A DNA stretch of 6,626 nt. Source: an uncultured Bacteroidia bacterium (GTDB lineage Bacteria; Bacteroidota; Bacteroidia; Bacteroidales; UBA932). Shown here piece after piece: positions 1-5,037 of the stretch. The notes beneath the pieces are model-generated. The model saw only the letters and a program-made list of their open reading frames with translations. It made no database searches and was not told where the DNA came from. Position 1 is the first letter of the stretch; the number at the start of each line of letters is the position of its first letter. The DNA is taken from assembly GCA_902767465.1 (NCBI GenBank), contig CACXHM010000145.1:1-6626 (forward strand), read 5' to 3'. The translations under genes were made by a program, and so were the position numbers.

Positions 1-152
1 ACTTCGATGGCAGCGGTGAGCAGTTCCTCCTGCCTTCGGAGCTTTCCGTAGGCTCCGAGGTCATAGGTCTTTTGCAGGGTGCCTCCGGCAACGAGCCCAC
101 CGTAGTTCGGGATAAATCGCCACTTGACAGTGTTGTTCTTGACATCCTCCAT
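1..152 (-). CDS. Possible 5' part of an unknown gene, running off the left edge
   Basis: An open minus-strand frame starts with ATG at 150-152 and stays open to the window edge, about 50 codons. An AGGAG sits four bases before the ATG, a textbook ribosome binding site. The translation begins MEDVKNNTVKWRFIP and has a balanced composition with Trp, Tyr, Lys and Asn, which reads like real protein. I do not recognise a family. The frame itself is open further upstream, to about position 310, with earlier ATGs at 215 and around 278, but those overlap the LRR fragment. The main competing reading is the opposite strand in the same codon register (plus strand, frame of base 3, open from 3 to 173), which could be an earlier part of the LRR gene broken by a frameshift. 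I slightly prefer the minus strand on composition and the ribosome site. The sequence left of base 1 would settle it. Confidence 0.4.
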   Translation of the reverse strand, partial: MEDVKNNTVKWRFIPNYGGLVAGGTLQKTYDLGAYGKLRRQEELLTAAIE

Positions 153-156
153 CTGA

Positions 157-498
157 CTCCTGGTATCGGCGCTTAAGACATTTGAAGGAAACTGGACCAG
201 GGCTATGACCGTCATGGACTTCACCGGATGCACCGCTCTGGAGAGGGTATACTTCCCTGATTCCAACGTGGGAACCATGACGTTCAGCGGGAACCCCAAC
301 TGTAAGACCGTTCAGGGTTGGGGATGCCATAACCTTGGCCCGGATCTTGACCTCCGTGGATGCGCTGATGCTATGACCGAACTGAACATCGGCACTGGCG
401 ACGCCGCCAATGCCAACCTCAACAGGGTTATTCTCAGGGTTGGCCAGGATATTGGTGCCATCTTCAAGAGAGACGCAACAGAGGTTGTCCATATGTAG
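157..498 (+). pseudogene. 3' fragment of a leucine-rich-repeat (BspA-like) protein
   Basis: The frame is open from just after a TGA at 154-156 to the TAG at 496-498; the first ATG is at 205. The translation shows about three repeats of roughly 22 residues with the pattern LDxxGCxxLxxL: for example MDFTGCTALERVYF, then a degenerate MTFSGNPNCKTV unit, then LDLRGCADAMTELNI. It ends in VILRVGQDI plus a short tail, a capping style seen at the C-termini of Bacteroidales LRR surface proteins. There is no signal peptide or N-terminal region, so this is a remnant or the end of a gene broken near 150-175. The plus frame of base 3 contains an LRR-like stretch (VVLDILHL) that would join if one base were removed near 170, so a single frameshift is also possible. 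A strong terminator follows at 540-575, supporting plus-strand transcription. The intact family is usually exported and surface exposed. Confidence 0.6.
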
Positions 499-539
499 AA
501 CTGCTTTTTCGCAGAACGCGAATTCTAAAACCTAAATAC

Positions 540-575
540 CGAGGAGTCTGAATTGAATCAGGCTCCTCGTTGTTA
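540..575. terminator. Bidirectional rho-independent terminator between convergent genes
   Basis: The arms CGAGGAG and CTCCTCG pair, then a T-G wobble, then CTGA with TCAG around a six-base loop, giving a 12-pair stem. A T-rich run follows on the plus strand (TTGTTATTATTTG). The A-rich left side gives a weaker U-tract on the minus strand. It lies between the LRR fragment stop (498) and the membrane protein stop (585) and can serve both. The rest of 499-584 shows no gene. Confidence 0.85.
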
Positions 576-584
576 TTATTTGCC

Positions 585-1124
585 TCATTCATATGATATC
601 GACTCCTTTCTCTTTTTCTCCAGATGCTTAATCCTAGCTTTGACATACTTCTTGTCCTTGCTCCATTCTTTCTGCACAAGGTCGTAGGCTCGCTCAGGAT
701 CCTTGGCACCAAGGTCAGTGGCTGCGTGGTAGGCCCTTCTGGCGTAAGCATCTTTCGAACACCATAACTGGACATAGCTATAAATACCAAAGATTGAACT
801 GGCCAGAGTCAACGCAAGAGCTCCGTAGAGGAATACTTTTGCGGTGCGGTTGCCTACCAGCGGCCTCCTGTTGATGGAGCGGTAGTTCTTGTTGAAGTCA
901 TCAAGTGCCTGGGTTACCCCTTCGGGGAGTTGTACCTGTGGAGCTGGAATCCTTACTTTATCCATGGTTTCCAGCAAAGCCTTGCGCATGTCGGACCGGT
1001 CCCGCTGCTTCTGCTCCTGCTGAACCTGCGGGACGACGTTACTCTTTTTTACCTCTTCCTTGAGGCTTCTTATTTCTTCGGCCAGAATGGCCAGCGGATC
1101 GGGATCGCTTAGGTATTCTTCCAT
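585..1124 (-). CDS. Mob-operon membrane protein, unknown function
   Basis: This 179-residue protein is the last gene of the mobilization operon, starting nine bases after the relaxase stop. I do not recognise a named family. Residues 1-50 are charged and probably helical or coiled coil (SLKEEVKK, QQEQKQRDRSD). Residues 51-95 form a linker rich in Pro, Gln and basic residues. Residues about 96-120 (VFLYGALALTLASSIFGIY) are one clear transmembrane segment. Residues 125-179 are a basic, mostly helical tail (AYARRAYHAATDLGA, then many Lys) that could be a single TPR-like hairpin. With no signal peptide, it is probably an inner-membrane protein anchored by its middle; topology cannot be fixed, since basic residues lie on both sides. 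Tight coupling to the relaxase suggests a role in mobilization, perhaps docking the relaxosome to the membrane or to a helper coupling protein; that role is inference. The ATG at 1124 is the natural start. Confidence 0.8.
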   Translation of the reverse strand: MEEYLSDPDPLAILAEEIRSLKEEVKKSNVVPQVQQEQKQRDRSDMRKALLETMDKVRIPAPQVQLPEGVTQALDDFNKNYRSINRRPLVGNRTAKVFLYGALALTLASSIFGIYSYVQLWCSKDAYARRAYHAATDLGAKDPERAYDLVQKEWSKDKKYVKARIKHLEKKRKESISYE

Positions 1125-1133
1125 AGTATCGCT

Positions 1134-2138
1134 TTAGCTTAGTTTCTCTTCGAAGCGTCTGTCTGTGAAATCGGCAAACATACTACCTGCGATTCCGGCA
1201 TCACGCTCTTCCAGCAGTTCCCATAGTGTCTTGTGGTCATCCTGTTTGCATGCGCCGGAATCGCCCGTTGGCTGACCGATTGGCTGTAGCAGCGAAGCCA
1301 GGCGCCCCACCATTCCCGCCACGGAGATGTTCTGTTTTGGCGCTGCCGGTAGATTCAATTGCGTTTTCCGCTGGAATATCATCTGTATGCTTGGGTATGT
1401 CAGGTGATTCCCGAGCCTGCTTCCGGAGAAGGTGTACTGCCTACCATTCCGGCCCTTCACCATAAAGAGCACACCCGCCTTATCCCCGTGCCTTACCTCG
1501 CGCATAACTATTCCCCTGCTCATCAGCGAAAGCCGCAGCTCGGCAATATCGCTTGCTCTATAAACTTCTTCCGTGACTATCCGGGCTGTCTGATACATGA
1601 CCCTGTCTTCCGGAAGATGGATGTCTTGCGCCTCACTCATCGCTTTGGGATTTCCCCATTTAAGACCATACTTCTTTGTGATATCCTTGCATATCTTGTT
1701 GCTTCGCTTGAAGAAGAACTTCTCCTCCACCGGCAATCCGTCGTTGTTTATTCGGTTGTAAACGATATGGATATGCGGGTTGTCCTTCTCGCCGTGGGCG
1801 GCGATGATGAACTGGGTGTTTTCGATGTGCATCTTTTCCATATACTCCGAGGCAATGGTCAGCCAGAGCCTTGGCGAGAGCTTTTCCCTGTCCTCCGGAG
1901 GGCAGGAGAGGATGAGGTGACGAACAGGCTCGCTTATTCCAGGGCGAAGGGACGCCTGCAACCGAAAACTTAGGGCAAGCCTCTTTACATCAAAGACCGG
2001 ATTTCCGTCTTTATCCTGCGGGACATCCACTCCTTCCGAGCCGAGAACCTGGACTATCTTGTCATTCCGTCCGTTTTCATCAAGTATATACCCCAGCGCT
2101 CCGGAGAAGCCGGAACCGTGGCGAATGAAAGCATACAT
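1134..2138 (-). CDS. Relaxase / mobilization nuclease (PF03432-like, MOBP type)
   Basis: A relaxase nicks one DNA strand at oriT, stays covalently bound to the 5' end through a tyrosine, and pilots that strand into the recipient. The 334-residue length fits small Bacteroidales relaxases. Near the N-terminus, GALGYILD puts a tyrosine at residue 17, the probable nucleophile. A conserved His-Leu-x-Leu-Ser segment follows at 74-78 (RHLILSCPPED). The metal-binding HUH motif is complete: H115, then DNPHIHIVYNRIN with H122, H124 and N128. Residues about 150-250 keep the fold's basic regions (KSYG-like KKYGLKWG, and EVRHGDKAGVLFMVKGRNG). The C-terminal 80 residues look like a linker and tail without a helicase or primase domain. 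It starts five bases after the mobC stop and precedes the membrane protein by nine bases, so the three are surely co-transcribed. No coupling protein is present, so transfer must depend on a helper element. Confidence 0.92.
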   Translation of the reverse strand: MYAFIRHGSGFSGALGYILDENGRNDKIVQVLGSEGVDVPQDKDGNPVFDVKRLALSFRLQASLRPGISEPVRHLILSCPPEDREKLSPRLWLTIASEYMEKMHIENTQFIIAAHGEKDNPHIHIVYNRINNDGLPVEEKFFFKRSNKICKDITKKYGLKWGNPKAMSEAQDIHLPEDRVMYQTARIVTEEVYRASDIAELRLSLMSRGIVMREVRHGDKAGVLFMVKGRNGRQYTFSGSRLGNHLTYPSIQMIFQRKTQLNLPAAPKQNISVAGMVGRLASLLQPIGQPTGDSGACKQDDHKTLWELLEERDAGIAGSMFADFTDRRFEEKLS

Positions 2139-2143
2139 ATTTA

Positions 2144-2518
2144 TTATAGGAGTTTGTTCTGGTAGCGGACCGCCAGTTCCCGGAGCTGGGCAAGACTATC
2201 GTTCACCTGTCCTGTGGTTACCTGTCCGATGCCGGCATTCAGTTTTCTTGCGATAGTGTTGATGTTGGTTCCGATATTGCGAAGGTCGTGCTGGAGATCC
2301 TTCATCAGCGCCAGCTCTTCCGGGGTGATCCGCGGAGAGACTTTACCATTTCGGACGAGTTCTCGTATGAGCGCGGCGCGGGGCATCCCGCTCTTTTTTC
2401 CGGCCTGCTTCAGGGCATCCATCTCCTCCCTCGTGAACTTGACCGTAACTGAATACGACCGGCGTTCATCCGCCGGCTTGACAGGGCGACCGCCCTGGTT
2501 TTTGGAATCCAAAAACAC
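2144..2518 (-). CDS. mobC: MobC-like relaxosome accessory protein (ribbon-helix-helix)
   Basis: This 124-residue protein matches the MobC family (PF05713 type), which binds oriT, bends or melts it, and helps the relaxase nick. The N-terminal KNQGGRP and SYSVTVKFTREEMDAL (about 21-36) fit a ribbon-helix-helix DNA-binding domain. The C-terminal LRNIGTNINTIARKLN (79-94) is the family's hallmark segment, followed by a helical tail to residue 124. The start is a GTG at 2516-2518; the only in-frame upstream stop is TAA at 2531-2533 and no ATG lies between. A TTG two codons later is an alternative. The first 13 codons are made of two abutting perfect inverted repeats, so the coding start doubles as a candidate oriT or operator. 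It lies 16 bases after the DUF3853-like gene and five bases before the relaxase. Confidence 0.85.
   Translation of the reverse strand: MFLDSKNQGGRPVKPADERRSYSVTVKFTREEMDALKQAGKKSGMPRAALIRELVRNGKVSPRITPEELALMKDLQHDLRNIGTNINTIARKLNAGIGQVTTGQVNDSLAQLRELAVRYQNKLL
2482..2516. promoter_or_regulatory. Two abutting perfect inverted repeats; candidate oriT or mobC operator
   Basis: At 2482-2497, CAGGGCG and CGCCCTG flank two bases; immediately next to it, at 2498-2516, GTTTTTGG and CCAAAAAC flank AAT. Both are perfect and they touch without a gap. They encode residues 1-12 of MobC, and the GTG start codon sits at the outer edge of the second repeat. Inverted repeats beside the nick are typical of MOBP oriTs, and the placement at the head of mobC and the relaxase fits. 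The alternative is an operator, or an RNA hairpin that limits MobC translation. No nick motif can be named from the sequence alone. Confidence 0.5.
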
Positions 2519-2534
2519 TAACTCGCTACCTTAT

Positions 2535-2891
2535 TTATTTCTCTCTCCTGAGGTCCCGTTGCTGCTGCTGGAAAGCGTTGGCAAGGTCCCGTGCAAGCGG
2601 AGCGTTGAAGACGATTTTGCGTCCCACCTGGGCGACTATTGCCGGGTCGAGCACTCCCTGTTTTTTAATGGAGTAGATGGTGCTCTCGGAGCAGCCGATG
2701 AAGGCGGCGAGGTCCTTTATCCCTATGACGGAGGTCTGCCCGTCTTCTCCAGAAGAGGAAGGGGAATTGGGGGAGGAAGAGTTGGCGTACCGGGCAAGGA
2801 TGCAAAGCTCTTCGCCGGACATCATGCAGACGGGTTTCTGCATCAGGTCGAATACTTCGACCGGGGCATCTTGTTGGTTGCGGGGGTTCAT
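2535..2891 (-). CDS. DUF3853-like helix-turn-helix protein (possible excisionase/regulator)
   Basis: This 118-residue protein is the first gene of the mob operon. The C-terminal half is a MerR/excisionase-like helix-turn-helix: IGIKDLAAFIGCSESTIYSIK (about 56-77), then the turn and strand VLDPAIVAQVGRKIVFNAPLA (80-100), which fits the DUF3853 family common in Bacteroides mobilizable and conjugative elements. The N-terminal part is Pro/Gln-rich, with MSGEELCILARY (24-35) as the family's leading helix and a Ser/Pro/Gly linker (38-52). The C-terminal tail is Gln and Arg rich. Family members are thought to act in excision or gene control, but the role is not settled. The ATG at 2891 faces the divergent regulatory region, whose direct and inverted repeats are plausible binding sites. 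Confidence 0.75.
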   Translation of the reverse strand: MNPRNQQDAPVEVFDLMQKPVCMMSGEELCILARYANSSSPNSPSSSGEDGQTSVIGIKDLAAFIGCSESTIYSIKKQGVLDPAIVAQVGRKIVFNAPLARDLANAFQQQQRDLRREK

Positions 2892-2926
2892 TGTCGTGCG
2901 TTTTTGATTGTTATTTGTAGTTTTTG

Positions 2927-2957
2927 TTTGTTATTATCATTTTTATGTTTACCTTTG
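2927..2957 (+). promoter_or_regulatory. Bacteroidota-type promoter for the tandem-HTH regulator gene
   Basis: A -33 TTTG at 2927-2930 and a perfect TAnnTTTG -7 box (TACCTTTG, 2950-2957) are 19 bases apart, the standard Bacteroides sigma arrangement. Transcription would begin near 2964, giving a leader of about 70 bases before the ATG at 3033. Confidence 0.65.
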
Positions 2958-2962
2958 TAAAG

Positions 2963-3014
2963 TAATAGGCTTATAATAGTCAAATAATAGTGATGCAAAT
3001 AAAAGTATTATTTG
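2963..3014. repeat. Three 11-bp-spaced TAATAG boxes plus a 9-bp inverted repeat; candidate operator
   Basis: TAATAG occurs at 2963-2968, 2974-2979 and 2985-2990, each exactly 11 bases after the last; the second and third share an 8-base core, ATAATAGT. This phasing puts them on one face of the helix, as expected for cooperative binding. Overlapping the third box, CAAATAATA (2981-2989) and TATTATTTG (3006-3014) form a perfect 9-bp inverted repeat around the predicted minus-strand -7 box. Likely ligands are the DUF3853-like protein, the tandem-HTH protein or the integrase. Confidence 0.55.
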
Positions 3015-3027
3015 GCTATTTTGCAAA
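2996..3027 (-). promoter_or_regulatory. Probable promoter for the mob operon
   Basis: On the minus strand a TTTG (3024-3027) lies 20 bases before TTTATTTG (2996-3003), one mismatch from the TAnnTTTG box. Transcription would begin near 2989, about 100 bases before the ATG at 2891. It overlaps the inverted repeat 2981-3014, so a bound regulator would block it. It faces the plus promoter at 2927-2957; the two leaders overlap over about 25 bases. Confidence 0.45.
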
Positions 3028-3032
3028 TCCAA

Positions 3033-3500
3033 ATGGAGAAAACTGAGAAAAGATTGCAGTTCATCGAGAGCCTTCTGGCTGTGAAAGGAGTGTCCAAGCG
3101 CGAGCTGGCACGCCGGATGGGCATGTCTCCTCAAAACCTGTTCATCTATTTCCAAAGGGATGATATGCGCCTGTCGGTTGCGCAGGCAGCGGCGGCCGAA
3201 CTGGGCTGTGACCTTACTTTCGCTCTTGAGAGGGAGGAGGCGTCAACGTCTCCCCTGGTTCTGGATATCGAGTCGCTTGTCGGCCAGAACGGCCTTACGC
3301 GCCTCGCCTTCCTGCGGGTCGCGTTCAGCATGTATGGTATTTCCAGGAAAGATGTTGCCGAGAAGCTCGGCCTCAACTACACCGGTGTCAACCGCTGGTT
3401 TCGCGTTGACGACATAGCTATTAACTATATCTTCAAGATAGCAGATTGCTATGGCCTTAAGGTTAGGCCGATTATTAAAACAAAACAGGCAGGCGCTTAA
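3033..3500 (+). CDS. Regulator with two tandem helix-turn-helix units
   Basis: The protein is 155 residues from the ATG at 3033. A TTG at 3012 in the same frame is less likely, because it lies inside the inverted repeat and minus promoter. It contains two similar halves about 83 residues apart. Unit one (about 18-64) reads KGVSKRELARRMGMSPQN, with a recognition helix up to IYFQRDDMRL; unit two (about 101-147) reads YGISRKDVAEKLGLNYTG, then NRWFRVDDIAI. The Gly, Ser, Ala, Gly, Phe and Asp-Asp positions match between them, so this looks like an internal duplication of an XRE-type domain that could bind as a pseudo-dimer. Location across the divergent region from the mob operon suggests a repressor of that operon or of its own gene, which is inference. 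A terminator overlaps its stop codon. Confidence 0.75.
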   Translation: MEKTEKRLQFIESLLAVKGVSKRELARRMGMSPQNLFIYFQRDDMRLSVAQAAAAELGCDLTFALEREEASTSPLVLDIESLVGQNGLTRLAFLRVAFSMYGISRKDVAEKLGLNYTGVNRWFRVDDIAINYIFKIADCYGLKVRPIIKTKQAGA

Positions 3501-3514
3501 GGCCCGCCTGTTTT
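3482..3514. terminator. Bidirectional terminator overlapping the HTH gene stop codon
   Basis: AAAACAGGC (3482-3490) pairs with GCCTGTTTT (3506-3514), followed inward by one mismatch and a GGC/GCC extension around a loop containing the TAA at 3498-3500. T-runs at the end on the plus strand and A-runs at the start make it usable in both directions, for the HTH gene and for the DUF4062 gene that ends at 3537. Confidence 0.85.
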
Positions 3515-3536
3515 ATTAGTCGAACTACTATTTTGT

Positions 3537-4979
3537 TTATCCTATAATCTTCCATTCACCACTATCTCCACCTTCCCTTCTAATTCTAGTGCCTTTCAAA
3601 GCATCTATGGCTTTTCGAACTTGTCGTTCGCTAGTATGCAATCTTTCTGCAAGTTCTTTTCTGGATACTTTTCCATTCTCTTTAATGATTGTTAGAACAG
3701 CCTCCATAAGTTCTGGATCGCTCTGGATCACCTCTGGATCGCTCTGGATCACCTCTGGTCTCGCCTTCCGCCAGATAACCACGCGGAAATCTTCTTCCTG
3801 ATGATATTCTGGAGTCTTTAGGCCCCTTTCTTTACACAGATTAACAATGTCTTCTGTGCCTGTGCCAACTTTCTCGATGTAACCGGTCCAGAACATTGGG
3901 TCGGCCAAGAGTGGATTTGCAGGGAGAGACTTATGAGGTTCAAGTAACTTCTGGACAGTTAAACCGTACGGGAGCTGACCTGGATTCCATACTTCAAGCC
4001 GATTGCGGAACAGCATAACCTGTACGCTCGCATTGCTTGTATAATCGCGGTGGCATACAGCGTTCACGATAGCCTCCTTAACAGCATCATACGGCAACTC
4101 ATACTCGGTTGGGACTTCTGCCGTTTCTCCTTTCGCCCGTGTACCAGTCCAGTTGTCAATTCGGCTCATAACAAACGAGGTCGCCTGATCAATCATCTCG
4201 AAAACAGTGCCACGATAAATCTGGTAAGATGGCAGTGGCTTCTCAACTACGTTCCCGTAGAACTGAACGCATTTCACCTCAGACGTAATGAAGAATCGCT
4301 GCGGGCGTTTACCGAATAGGAGAATGGCAGCGTTGGCGATACGTCCCTTGTCGTCCATCAATGACAAATGGGTGAGGACCTCTGTTGGTGTGGCATCCAA
4401 CGGAAGAGGAAAACCTCGCTTGATTTTGGCGCTTCGAATGAAGGCCGCTATTTTTTCTTCGTCGATATCTTCAAGTGTGGCCTTTGTATCAAAGGCGGCA
4501 TCGAACGGCTGCCAACGTATGTATTCCTTTTCTTCCAGATAGCGGACTAAGGCTGCATAGACTGCAGTCCTTAATTCTTCCGCATCAACAAATGTCTTCC
4601 GCACTATATCCCGTTCCACTTTCTTTATCAGAGCCGCTTCCTTTGGATCACGGTCCCGCTCGTTCATGCTCTTTATAAATATGAGGCGGGATTTGTGGAG
4701 TTCTGCAGCACGGTCGTACTCACGCTCGGTAGGAGAAACACCTTCAGAATCTTCGTATCCGTATTGATTCCCATAGAGGCCCAGATAGATGTCGGACATC
4801 TCCACCTCTTTAAGGTATACCTGCTGCGGGGATGACTCACTGGCAGGGGCATCTTCAAAGATGAAGGTCTCGAAAAATTTTCCCAGCAATGCATCTGTCC
4901 TTATGTATTGATTCAGCATTGCCCTTTCCCGGGCGAACTCGCTCTGGACGCTGCTGATGAATATTCTGATTCTCTGCAT
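3537..4979 (-). CDS. DUF4062 / GHKL-ATPase-like / winged-helix protein, candidate defence cargo
   Basis: Residues 1 to about 150 are a DUF4062 domain: RIFISSVQSEFARERAML at the start, then SDIYLGLYGNQYG and TEREYDRAAELHKSRLIFIK. Residues about 170-245 (ending ANAAILLFGKRPQRFF and VKCVQFYG) and 295-400 match the RecG/Schlafen-AlbA-related ATP-binding proteins (HATPase_c_4), with an N-box-like EAIVNAVCHRDY (302-313: E302, N306, H310, D312), RLEVWNPGQLP, and a glycine turn VGTGTEDI (371-378). The usual AlbA_2 domain in front is absent; DUF4062 takes its place. A linker with a repeated PEVIQSD unit (408-423) leads to a C-terminal winged helix (about 425-480: KVSRKELAERLHTSERQVRKAI). Presumed cytosolic; the activity is not known. 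DUF4062 is TIR-like by its general motif layout and is common in conflict-system proteins, so a defence role is plausible but unproven. Its own promoter and cargo position between integrase and regulator fit that. Confidence 0.88.
   Translation of the reverse strand: MQRIRIFISSVQSEFARERAMLNQYIRTDALLGKFFETFIFEDAPASESSPQQVYLKEVEMSDIYLGLYGNQYGYEDSEGVSPTEREYDRAAELHKSRLIFIKSMNERDRDPKEAALIKKVERDIVRKTFVDAEELRTAVYAALVRYLEEKEYIRWQPFDAAFDTKATLEDIDEEKIAAFIRSAKIKRGFPLPLDATPTEVLTHLSLMDDKGRIANAAILLFGKRPQRFFITSEVKCVQFYGNVVEKPLPSYQIYRGTVFEMIDQATSFVMSRIDNWTGTRAKGETAEVPTEYELPYDAVKEAIVNAVCHRDYTSNASVQVMLFRNRLEVWNPGQLPYGLTVQKLLEPHKSLPANPLLADPMFWTGYIEKVGTGTEDIVNLCKERGLKTPEYHQEEDFRVVIWRKARPEVIQSDPEVIQSDPELMEAVLTIIKENGKVSRKELAERLHTSERQVRKAIDALKGTRIRREGGDSGEWKIIG
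3712..3758. repeat. 21-bp tandem repeat in the DUF4062 gene linker
   Basis: Two perfect copies of a 21-base unit (3715-3735 and 3736-3756) with partial flanking matches encode PEVIQSD twice, then PEL. The unit is seven codons long, so copy-number change keeps the frame. Proteins of this ATPase family often carry short repeats in the linker before the winged helix; this would be a length-variable hinge. Confidence 0.85.
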
Positions 4980-5001
4980 AAGTGCGTTCTTCGTTGGCTA
5001 A

Positions 5002-5033
5002 CAAATTTAATGAAAGTTCCGCAAGGTAGCAAA
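5002..5033 (-). promoter_or_regulatory. Promoter of the DUF4062 cargo gene
   Basis: A TTTG (5030-5033) is 20 bases before a perfect TAAATTTG -7 box (5002-5009) on the minus strand. Transcription would start near 4995, about 16 bases before the ATG at 4979. The promoter lies in the 58-base gap after the integrase stop, so the cargo gene can be expressed alone. No terminator is seen in the gap, so read-through from the integrase is also possible. Confidence 0.7.
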
Positions 5034-5037
5034 GGCT

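Noticed and set aside
61..492. 143-codon minus-strand frame
   Set aside because: It is the exact-register antisense of the LRR fragment, which has recognisable repeats and a terminator; the second half has an unnatural composition.
1359..1973. 204-codon plus-strand frame
   Set aside because: It lies wholly inside the relaxase gene on the other strand; the relaxase has a complete HUH motif, and this frame has no recognisable domain.
2214..2960. 248-codon plus-strand frame
   Set aside because: It is antisense to both mobC and the DUF3853-like gene and crosses their boundary; Leu/Ser/Gly-rich shadow with no family features.
3012..3032. TTG start adding seven residues to the tandem-HTH protein
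   Set aside because: It overlaps the inverted repeat and the minus promoter spacer; the ATG at 3033 is a normal start right before the conserved region.
4050..4678. Several short plus-strand frames within the DUF4062 gene
   Set aside because: All are shadows of a well-supported 480-residue minus-strand protein with domains along its length.
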